Origin: JAKORR01 sp964608495
Lineage (GTDB): Bacteria; Armatimonadota; Zipacnadia; Zipacnadales; FEN-943
Reading direction: 5' to 3'
DNA length: 22,709 nt
Assembly (NCBI GenBank): GCA_964608495.1
Contig: CAZSOQ010000072.1
Location: forward strand, 1 to 22,709
Position 1 is the first letter of the stretch. Each line of letters opens with the position of its first letter. Below, piece after piece: positions 15,712-22,709 of the stretch. The notes below the pieces were generated by a model that had not been told where the DNA came from, made no database searches, and saw only the letters and a program-made list of their open reading frames with translations. A program made the translations under genes and the position numbers.

Positions 15712-18396
15712 ATGCACAGAGTCCGCGACCTCATCGTTGTGACCCTGCTTGTCGTCGCCGCCGGTGCCGCTGCGCAAGAGCCCGCCACGGTCCTGTATGT
15801 GGCCGCCAACGGCAACGACGCCTGGTCGGGACGGATCGAGGCGCCGAAGGGTGATGACGGGCCGCTGGCGACCCTGGCCGGCGCCCGCGATGCCGTGCGC
15901 GCCCTGAAGCGCGACGGGAAACTGGCGGGGCCCGTGACGGTGCTGATCCGCGGCGGCACGTACCGGCTTGGTGAGCCGGTCGTCTTCGGCCCGGCCGACT
16001 CGGGCTCGGCCGACTGCCCCATCGTGTACGCCGCCTACCCGGGCGAGGAGCCCGTGGTATCGGGCGGGCGCGAGATAGGTGGCTGGCGGCCGGCACCCGG
16101 GGGCAAGCTGTGGGTGACCCGCGCGCCCTCGGCCCTGCGCGACCCCTGGAAGCTGCGGCAGCTCTTCGTCAACGGCGAGCGGCGACGCCTGGCGCGCAGC
16201 CCCAACGAGGGCCAGTTCCAGATGCTCGGCAAGGCGGCGCCGCTAACCGATCCCGAGACCGGGCAGGAAACCGACGTATCGAAGTCCGCCTTCCGGTTCC
16301 CTCCGGGCAGCGTGCAGGACTGGCCGGACGTCACCAGCGCCAACGTCGTGGTTCACTACAGTTGGGAGACCGGCATTTTCCCCATCAAGCGCGTTGACCT
16401 CGAGACCAACACGGTCTACGTCGGCGGCGCCTCGAAGTGGCCCTTCACCCAGCAGGGAGGCAAGCAGCCTTTCTACGTGGAGGGCACCATGGCCGCCCTG
16501 GACGCCCCAGGCGAAGGGTGCCTCGATGCCGCCACGGGACAGCTCTACTACTACCCGATGCCCGACGAGACGCCGGCCAACACGACGATCGTGGCGCCCG
16601 TGTCGGAGCAGTTGATCGTGCTGCAGGGGGACCCGGATGCCGGGCAGTTCGTGGACTACCTCGGGTTCAAGGGCCTTCGCCTCTGGTACGGCGCCTGCCA
16701 TCTGGAGCCCGAGGGACACTGCGACTGGCAGGCGGCCTACGAAGTCCCAGGGACGATCCACGCCAACGGCGCTCGATACTGCAGCATCGAGGACTGCGAG
16801 ATCGCCCACTACGGCCTCTACGGCGTGTGGTTCCAGCGCGGCTGCAAGTACAACCGGATCGTGGGGAACCACATCCACGACATGGGGGCCGGGGGAGTGC
16901 GCCTGGGGGAAGGCGGCAGGCCCGCGACGCCCGAGGCCGCGACCGAGCAGAATGTGGTCTCGAACAACTACATCCACGGCTCGGGCGAGGTGTATGGCGG
17001 GGCGGTGGGCGGCGTCTGGGTCGGGCAATCCAGCGACAACGAGATCAGTCACAACGATATCTGTGACACGACCTGGATGGCTGTGTCCGTGGGGTGGAGC
17101 TGGGGGTATAGCCCGACGACGGCTCACCGCAACGAGATCGCCTACAACCACATCCACCACATCGGCCGCTGGCTGCAGCCGGACATGGGGGCGATCTACA
17201 CGCTGGGGCTGTCGCCCGGCACGCGTATCCACCACAACCATATCCACGATGTGACCGCCGGCGGTATCTACCCCGATGAGGGCAGCACCGACATCGTCAT
17301 CGAGGACAACCTCGTGGACGACGTCCGCCACGGCGGCCTCACGGTGCACTACGGCCGCAATCTGCTGGTGCAGAACAACATCTTCGCCTTCGGCTGGAGC
17401 GGGCAGATCCACCTGGGCCGGCGGGACAAGGAATCCAGCCTGAAGCTCGAGCGGAACATCGTCTACTTCGACCACGGTCGGCTGTTCCAGCGGGAGAGCG
17501 ACCTGGAATCCGACTACAACGTGTACTGGCTCACGGACGACGAGCCACTGCTCTTCCCCGGCGACCTGACCTGGGAAGCGTGGCAGGCGACGGGACACGA
17601 CACGCACTCGGTGGTGGCGGATCCGCTCTTCGAGGACGCGGCGGCCCGGGACTTCCGTCTGCGGCCCGAGTCACCGGCGCTGAAGCTGGGATTTCGGCCC
17701 CTGGACCTGAGCGAAGTGGGCCTGGTGGGAGCGAAGGAATGGGTGGACCTGCCCAAGGCCCTGCCTGGCGCGCGGCTGTCGTTCACCGATCTGCCGGACG
17801 AGAGGCCGCAACTGGTGGACGACGGCTTCGAGAACACGCCGGTGAGCGTCACGGCCGACGATGCGAACACCTACGGCGAGACGCAAAGCGCGCGCATCCG
17901 CGTGACGACGGAACAGGCGGCAACGGGCAAGCACAGCCTGAAGTTCCAGGACGCACCGGGCCTGGACCAGAGCTGGAACCCCCATCTGTACTACATGCCG
18001 CACCTGCGGTCGGGGGTCGTGCGCCTGAGCTACGACCTGCGCCTCGGCGAGGGCGCCATCGTGGCCAACGAGTGGCGAGACGGGTCGAGTCCCTACCGGA
18101 GCGGGCCGTCCCTGCGCGTGGACGCCGGGGGCGTCCTGACGGCCAACGGGCAGGAGGTCGCGACCCTGCCGCCCAACACCTGGGTCCACATCGAGACGAC
18201 CAACGGCCTGGGCGACGCGGCCACGGGGCGCTACGAGCTTGTGGTGACGGTGGCGGGCCGGGCGCCGGTGCGAGTGAGCGACCTGCCCGGCAACGCGGCC
18301 ATGAAGTCGCTGGACTGGCTAGGCTTCGTGAGCGACGCCACTGAGGTGGTTGTCTTCTATCTGGACAACGTGAAGCTGGAAGTGGTGGGCAAGTAG
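15712..18396 (+). CDS. Secreted GH141-like right-handed beta-helix glycosidase with C-terminal jelly-roll
   Basis: An 894-residue exported protein. Signal peptide 1-21 (LIVVTLLVVAAGAAAQ). Residues 29-120 carry the family opening LYVAANGNDAWSGR, ATLAGARDAVRALK, VTVLIRGGTYRLGEPVVFGP, YAAYPGEEPVVSGG, seen in GH141 and related beta-helix enzymes. A beta-helix of about 400 residues follows, with repeated N-x-I/H-x-I-H-D turns (NRIVGNHIHDMG, NVVSNNYIHGSG, NEIAYNHIHHIG, TRIHHNHIHDVT). Asp491 (PDMG) and Asp522 (PDEG) stand on neighbouring turns and are candidate catalytic acids. GH141 enzymes use two Asp, but these two are my inference. Residues about 690-894 form a LamG/concanavalin-like beta-sandwich. 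ATG 15712 has GGAAGGGGGA about 9 bases upstream. GH141 members include alpha-L-fucosidases and xylanases, so the substrate is open. Confidence 0.86.
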   Translation: MHRVRDLIVVTLLVVAAGAAAQEPATVLYVAANGNDAWSGRIEAPKGDDGPLATLAGARDAVRALKRDGKLAGPVTVLIRGGTYRLGEPVVFGPADSGSADCPIVYAAYPGEEPVVSGGREIGGWRPAPGGKLWVTRAPSALRDPWKLRQLFVNGERRRLARSPNEGQFQMLGKAAPLTDPETGQETDVSKSAFRFPPGSVQDWPDVTSANVVVHYSWETGIFPIKRVDLETNTVYVGGASKWPFTQQGGKQPFYVEGTMAALDAPGEGCLDAATGQLYYYPMPDETPANTTIVAPVSEQLIVLQGDPDAGQFVDYLGFKGLRLWYGACHLEPEGHCDWQAAYEVPGTIHANGARYCSIEDCEIAHYGLYGVWFQRGCKYNRIVGNHIHDMGAGGVRLGEGGRPATPEAATEQNVVSNNYIHGSGEVYGGAVGGVWVGQSSDNEISHNDICDTTWMAVSVGWSWGYSPTTAHRNEIAYNHIHHIGRWLQPDMGAIYTLGLSPGTRIHHNHIHDVTAGGIYPDEGSTDIVIEDNLVDDVRHGGLTVHYGRNLLVQNNIFAFGWSGQIHLGRRDKESSLKLERNIVYFDHGRLFQRESDLESDYNVYWLTDDEPLLFPGDLTWEAWQATGHDTHSVVADPLFEDAAARDFRLRPESPALKLGFRPLDLSEVGLVGAKEWVDLPKALPGARLSFTDLPDERPQLVDDGFENTPVSVTADDANTYGETQSARIRVTTEQAATGKHSLKFQDAPGLDQSWNPHLYYMPHLRSGVVRLSYDLRLGEGAIVANEWRDGSSPYRSGPSLRVDAGGVLTANGQEVATLPPNTWVHIETTNGLGDAATGRYELVVTVAGRAPVRVSDLPGNAAMKSLDWLGFVSDATEVVVFYLDNVKLEVVGK

Positions 18397-18515
18397 GCGA
18401 CTGCGGGTTGCTGACCGGGCTGCGGCCCTCGGCAGGGCGCCCGACAGGCGAGTCGCCGGACAGGACCGATGGGCCCAGCGGCCCGTGGCCCTTCCAACTC
18501 CGGGAGGCGGCAGAC

Positions 18516-21500
18516 ATGACCAGATGGCTGCTTGTGCTGGCGATCGGCCTCGCCTCGGCTTGCGCGTGCCCCGCGCAGGCCACCGCGGCGGACACGGCGG
18601 CCCAGGAAGTCGAGGAGGACCACTCCCTGGTCTCGGACCTCGTCACGCCGCACAAGGCCTGGGGCCGAGGCTACTCCCGCGGCGCCGTGCGGGCCCTGTT
18701 CTTCATCTACGGCGGGCCCTACGGCGGGGCCTGGGACGATCCCGGCACGCGGCTGCGCGACGTGGTGGAGCTGGGCCAGCGGTTTGACCTGCAGGCCGAC
18801 GCCGTCCTCTTCAGCGGCTCGGGGGGCGCTCGTCCGTGGGACTTCCACGGGCTGAAGCTGGGGGAGGCACGTGCCGAGCGCCTTCTCACCAAGCCCTACC
18901 AGGTCTACGTCGTCGGCGGCTTCCCGATGGACAAGCTGCCGGCGAAGATCCGGTACCTCATCCTCAAGCAGGTTGCCGCGGGCGCCGGGCTGGTCTGCTG
19001 CGGCCCCACGCCCTGCGGGTACATGACCGCCGAGCGTCGTCTCGGTCCCCTGCCGCCGGCGCTGGTCGAGGGCGTGCCCGTCCTCGACGGCAAGAGCCCG
19101 GCGGAGTACATCAGCGCCTATCGCATGAGGGACGGGCGCGGGGTCTGGCTGAACTACAACGCCCATGCGGTCACGCCGAGGGTGGACTTCAGTTGGCGCG
19201 GGCTGGCGGAGTATGACTACTGGACGCTGGTGGCCGGGCGCGCGATGCTGTGGGCGGCTTCCCGGGAGCCCGAGGTGGCCGTGAACTCCGTGCTCGCGGA
19301 GGGCCCGCTCACCGTGGAGCGCGCGGAGCCCGCCGCCGGCGAGGTGACACTCACGAACGACTCGGCCCGGCCGCTCGAGGTCACCGTGAGCTTCGAGCTG
19401 CGCCGCGCCGCTGACGGATGGAAGAGGAGCCTTGGGGATGCTCAGGCGACGCTCGCCCCCGGCCGGGCCACGCGCCTGCCGGTGGCGCTCCCCCGCCTGC
19501 GCGCCGGCGATTACCTCGTTGACGCGGTGGCGAAGAGCAAGCGGGGAGTGGAAGCCCTCGGCGCCGGCGTGCTGGCCGTCGAGAGCGGCTTCGGCGTGGA
19601 CGCCGTGGCCCTGGACCGCAGCTTCGTCGAGCGCGGCGAGGCGATAGCCGGGCGGGCGTCGGTGCGTGGCACGCCGCCGGCCGAGAGCGTCCTGCGCCTG
19701 CGATTCCGCGATTCCTATGACCGCGTCCTGGCCCAGCAGGACATCGCGCTGGCGCCGGGCAAGGCCGAGTACCCCTTCGAGTACCGAGCGGACGCCTTCG
19801 CCACGATCCTGATGCGGGCCGAGGCCGTCCTGGTGAGCGCCGGTGAGGAAGTCGAGATGAAGGATGCGTCGTTCACCGTGCCCAAGCGCCGGCAGGGGCA
19901 GCTCAACTTCGTGATGTGGGACGCGCCGCACGACGTGCTGGGCTACTACGCGTGGCGGAAGCTGCAGGAAGCGGGGATGAACGTCGCGCTCCTGGGGAGC
20001 CAGGGCAGCGAGAGGCCGCAGCCGCCGGTCCTGCGGGCGTGCGACGTGTCGCTGGTGCCCTACAGCACGCGGATACTGGACGAGAAGGACGAGAGCGGGT
20101 ACATGAGGCCGGTGTGCTGGAACGACGAGCCGGCGGTCACGGAGTACGTGCAGGGGATCGTGGACTACCAGAAAAACCTGCGCGAGCAGGGGGTGTTCGT
20201 GTATTCGCTCGGGGACGAGGGGGTGACGCTGGGCTGCTGTGTGCACCCCTCGTGTCTGGCGGCCTACCGGCGGTATCTGGCCGCCCAGTACGGGACGATA
20301 GACAGGCTCAACGCGTCCTGGGGGTCGGAGTACAAGTCGTTCGACGAGGTGGAGCTGCTCGACCCGAAGGACAACCTGGAGACCGCGGCCCTGAAGACCT
20401 GCTACCCTCGCTGGTACGACCGCCAGGCCTTCGCGCGGCACAACCTCATGCAGTTCTCGGGGCGCTTCGTCGAGGCCTACAGGCGCCTCGACCCCGAGGC
20501 GCTGACCGGCTTCGAGGGCACGGGCGGCTTCGGCGATGACTACGACGCGATCCTGGGGATCAACGGCTTCTACGGGCCCTACCCGAGCATCGGCGATGAC
20601 ATCTTACGGTCCGCGGCTCCGCGGGGACTGGTGCGCTCGAACTGGATGGGCTACAGCAAGACCGCGGATGCCCTCTCGGACGCGGCCTGGCGCATGGTCA
20701 TGAAGGGCATGGACAGCCTGTGGTTCTGGATGTGGGACGGGATCGGCACCTACCGGGGCTACCTCTCCCCCACGCTGGACTTCTGGCCCGCCACCGCAGA
20801 GCTGGCCGAGGAGATGCGCCCCGTGCGGCAGGGCCTGGGCGACCTGATCCTCCAGTCGAAGGCCCTGCACAGCGGGATCGCCGTGTTCTACTCGCTGCCC
20901 TCAGCCCTCTCGTCCCGGCTCGAGAACAGCTCCGCCTTCGGCTCGGCCGACACCACGCACCGGCTCTGGACCCAGCTCACCTACGACCTGGGGCTGGACT
21001 TCCGTTACCTGACGAGCGCCATGGTCAAGCGCGGCGCGCTGGACCCGGCCGAGTTCCGGGTCCTGCTGCTGCCCATGACCCAGGCGATTGGGCCCGAGGA
21101 GGCGGCGGCCATCCGGCGCTTCGCCGAGCAGGGCGGCACGGTCGTCGCCGACGTGCGGCCGGGCATCTACGACGACCACTGCAAGCCGACCATGCCCGGG
21201 GTACTGGACGACCTGTTCGGGATCCGGCGCACCGGCCGAGGGCAGCCCGCGGACGTGCCGGTCTCGCTGAAGGGCGACCTCGAGGGCCAGGGGCTCGATG
21301 TGGAGCTGCCCAGCGCCCGCGTGGACACCGAGGTCGAGACGGGATCGGCGCGAGCGCTGGCGCAGGCCGGCGAGACGCCCGTGTTGCTGGTCAATCCCGT
21401 GGGAACCGGCCGGGCGATCCTGCTCAACTTCCAGCTCTTCGCGGCCAAGCCCGACGGCGCGGAGGCGGCGGCGACGCGGCGGCTGCTGCGGGCTCTGTAC

Positions 21501-22106
21501 GACGCCGGGGGCGTCAAGGCCCCGCTGACCAGCAGTGCCCCGGACGGTGGCCCCCTGCCCCAGACGGAGACCCGCGTGTGGCGGAGCGGTGACGCTCTGC
21601 TCTTCGGCATGTGGCGGCAGATGGAATGTGCGTGGTTCAACCCCAAGTCGGGCACCACGGCCGGGCCTCCGGTGCCAGCCCGGGTCGAGCTGCCCTCGCC
21701 GAGCCATGTGTACGACCTGCGCGCGGGCAAGTACCTGGGCCGCGTGAAGAGCCTGGACACGCGTCTGCGATGGGGCCGGGCCAACGTCTTCCTGGCGCTG
21801 CCCTACGAGATCAAGGAGATGGCGATCAGGCTTTCGTCGAGCACGCCCGGACGCGGGGAGACCGTGAGGGCCTCGATCCGCCTGCGGGTGCCTCGCGATG
21901 CGCAGGAGAAGCACGCCGTGTGGGTCGAGGTCACGGACCCCGAGGGGCGCCGTCCGCTGTGGGGGCAGAGGGTGGTGATGCTGGAGCGAGGCGCCGGCGA
22001 AGCGCAGTTCCCGATTGCGTACAACGACCCGCCCGGCGAGTGGCGCGTCAGGGCGACGGAGCTGTTCAGCAAGGCGTCGGCGGAGGCCGCGTGGACGGTC
22101 CGCTGA
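18516..22106 (+). CDS. Giant secreted GH42-like protein with amidotransferase-like and Ig-like domains
   Basis: 1196 residues. ATG 18516 has GGGAGG nine bases upstream and starts a signal peptide (LLVLAIGLASACACPAQA). Residues about 55-260 resemble a class I amidotransferase/ThuA-like fold (VYVVGGFPMDKLP, GAGLVCCGPTPCGY). About 260-450 are beta-sandwich segments. The TIM-barrel core (about 460-780) begins LNFVMWDAPHDVLGYYAWRK and includes CVHPSCLAAYRRYLAAQYGT plus LNASWG, a strong GH42-type signature. Glu568 in LGDEG occupies the acid/base position, but it follows Asp, not the usual Asn. Glu667 in GFEGTGG is a possible nucleophile. Residues 785-1010 (IAVFYSLPSALSS, LLLPMTQAIGPEEAAAIRRF, GGTVVADVRPG) match the GH42 trimerisation domain. 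The end (1105-1196) is Ig-like. Probably a beta-galactosidase-type or related exported glycosidase. Confidence 0.85.
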   Translation: MTRWLLVLAIGLASACACPAQATAADTAAQEVEEDHSLVSDLVTPHKAWGRGYSRGAVRALFFIYGGPYGGAWDDPGTRLRDVVELGQRFDLQADAVLFSGSGGARPWDFHGLKLGEARAERLLTKPYQVYVVGGFPMDKLPAKIRYLILKQVAAGAGLVCCGPTPCGYMTAERRLGPLPPALVEGVPVLDGKSPAEYISAYRMRDGRGVWLNYNAHAVTPRVDFSWRGLAEYDYWTLVAGRAMLWAASREPEVAVNSVLAEGPLTVERAEPAAGEVTLTNDSARPLEVTVSFELRRAADGWKRSLGDAQATLAPGRATRLPVALPRLRAGDYLVDAVAKSKRGVEALGAGVLAVESGFGVDAVALDRSFVERGEAIAGRASVRGTPPAESVLRLRFRDSYDRVLAQQDIALAPGKAEYPFEYRADAFATILMRAEAVLVSAGEEVEMKDASFTVPKRRQGQLNFVMWDAPHDVLGYYAWRKLQEAGMNVALLGSQGSERPQPPVLRACDVSLVPYSTRILDEKDESGYMRPVCWNDEPAVTEYVQGIVDYQKNLREQGVFVYSLGDEGVTLGCCVHPSCLAAYRRYLAAQYGTIDRLNASWGSEYKSFDEVELLDPKDNLETAALKTCYPRWYDRQAFARHNLMQFSGRFVEAYRRLDPEALTGFEGTGGFGDDYDAILGINGFYGPYPSIGDDILRSAAPRGLVRSNWMGYSKTADALSDAAWRMVMKGMDSLWFWMWDGIGTYRGYLSPTLDFWPATAELAEEMRPVRQGLGDLILQSKALHSGIAVFYSLPSALSSRLENSSAFGSADTTHRLWTQLTYDLGLDFRYLTSAMVKRGALDPAEFRVLLLPMTQAIGPEEAAAIRRFAEQGGTVVADVRPGIYDDHCKPTMPGVLDDLFGIRRTGRGQPADVPVSLKGDLEGQGLDVELPSARVDTEVETGSARALAQAGETPVLLVNPVGTGRAILLNFQLFAAKPDGAEAAATRRLLRALYDAGGVKAPLTSSAPDGGPLPQTETRVWRSGDALLFGMWRQMECAWFNPKSGTTAGPPVPARVELPSPSHVYDLRAGKYLGRVKSLDTRLRWGRANVFLALPYEIKEMAIRLSSSTPGRGETVRASIRLRVPRDAQEKHAVWVEVTDPEGRRPLWGQRVVMLERGAGEAQFPIAYNDPPGEWRVRATELFSKASAEAAWTVR

Positions 22107-22156
22107 GGTGAATCTCTTCGCGTCTCGCGACGTTTGCATGACGGGAGGTGCATGCC

Positions 22157-22709
22157 ATGCCTCGCTCCTGCCTATGGGTCCTGCCCTCGATGGCGGTGCT
22201 ACTGCTCGCGTGCCTTGCCGGCGCGTGCCTGGGCGCAACCTACCATGTATCACAGGGCGCCCCGGGCGCGTCCGATGACAATCCCGGGACGGCGGAGGCG
22301 CCGCTGAAGACCATCGGCGCGGCGATGAGGCTGGCGCAGCCTGGTGACACGATCCTGGTCGGCGAAGGCACCTATCGCGAGGAGGTCGCATGGGAAGGCG
22401 AGGATTGGAACGACCCCGCGCGGCGGATGACGCTCGCGGCGGCGCCGGGTGCGCGGCCGGTGATCAAGGGCTCGGACGTGGTCCCGGGGCCGTGGGAAAG
22501 GGCCGCCGTGACGCTGAAGGTGCCACCAGCGACGCCTGCAGCGATCTACGCGTGCGCATGGGAGCCCTACTCCCAGATGGTGTTCGTTGACGAGGCGCCA
22601 TTGCAGCAGATTGGGCTTCAGGGCAGTCCGGCACGGGCCAAGGGTACCAACGGGTTCCAGTACAAGCACCAGTGGGAGGGCAAGACGGTCGAGGACCTGC
22701 GGCCGGGGA
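22157..22709 (+). CDS. DUF1565-type secreted beta-helix protein, 5' part (cut by window end)
   Basis: Open from ATG 22157 to the last base, at least 184 codons, with no stop. GGGAGGTG lies six bases before the ATG. The signal peptide is CLWVLPSMAVLLLACLAGAC, with probable cleavage near CLGA. The mature protein opens TYHVSQGAPGASDDNPGTAE, APLKTIGAAMRLAQPGDTIL, VGEGTYREEV, the standard first turns of DUF1565 / right-handed parallel beta-helix proteins, then PVIKGSDVV. It starts 50 bases after the GH42-like gene and continues the cluster. The remainder lies outside the window, so enzymatic type cannot be judged. Confidence 0.85.
   Translation, partial: MPRSCLWVLPSMAVLLLACLAGACLGATYHVSQGAPGASDDNPGTAEAPLKTIGAAMRLAQPGDTILVGEGTYREEVAWEGEDWNDPARRMTLAAAPGARPVIKGSDVVPGPWERAAVTLKVPPATPAAIYACAWEPYSQMVFVDEAPLQQIGLQGSPARAKGTNGFQYKHQWEGKTVEDLRPG

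Noticed and set aside
16840..17300. Tandem repeats encoding N-x-I-H-D units
   Set aside because: These are the coils of the beta-helix protein, not a DNA repeat or CRISPR array; the DNA copies diverge.
18357..20441. 694-codon minus-strand frame opposite the GH42-like gene
   Set aside because: No recognisable motif and low-complexity His/Arg/Val composition; the plus-strand gene is clear.
20901..22391. 496-codon minus-strand frame
   Set aside because: It runs across the end of one plus-strand gene, an intergenic gap and the start of the next, which marks it as a shadow.
1..22709. tRNA, rRNA, CRISPR arrays, insertion sequences and origins
   Set aside because: I saw no tRNA cloverleaf with T-loop consensus, no regularly spaced repeats, no transposase motifs and no origin-like box clusters.

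Overview
The window is high-GC bacterial DNA, roughly two-thirds G+C by eye and strongly G/C-biased at third codon positions. It reads like a metagenome-type genome of the Armatimonadota/Planctomycetota/Lentisphaerota kind. Reasons are a Tat-exported sulfatase, several large secreted right-handed beta-helix proteins, a giant GH42-like protein, and a cell-surface protein ending in a PEP-CTERM-type tail. No rRNA or phylogenetic marker gene is present, so the phylum is an inference.

Left part (1-8800). A minus-strand arylsulfatase has its own well-formed promoter. Divergent to it lies a secreted carbohydrate-binding / metallophosphoesterase-like protein. Next come a CPA2 (Kef-type) cation/proton antiporter with a TrkA domain and a two-gene unit of a small membrane protein plus a PAS histidine kinase. 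The kinase carries the first residues of a receiver domain and then switches to what looks like the tail of a glycoside hydrolase. A small two-helix membrane protein with its own TATAAT box follows.

Middle (8800-13700). Mostly minus strand: an exported SAM methyltransferase; a stretch of about 500 bases that looks like a frame-broken gene; a perfect 15-bp hairpin; a PEP-CTERM-type surface protein with a leader of about 450 nt downstream of an extended -10 promoter in an AT-rich island; a GT-C-like multi-pass membrane protein; and a small hypothetical protein.

Right part (13750-22709). Four consecutive plus-strand genes for secreted carbohydrate-active proteins: a pectate-lyase-like beta-helix protein, a GH141-like beta-helix protein with a C-terminal jelly-roll, a 1196-residue GH42-like protein flanked by amidotransferase-like and Ig-like domains, and the start of a DUF1565-type beta-helix protein cut by the window end. 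With the sulfatase and the carbohydrate-binding protein at the left, the region looks like an exported polysaccharide-degrading locus, probably for complex and possibly sulfated glycans. The substrate cannot be told from sequence alone.

I found no CRISPR array, tRNA, rRNA, insertion sequence or complete phage gene. The observations most worth following are the kinase-hydrolase fusion, the structured leader of the PEP-CTERM-type gene, the frame-broken gene next to the perfect hairpin, and the Asp-Glu replacing the expected Asn-Glu in the GH42-like protein.
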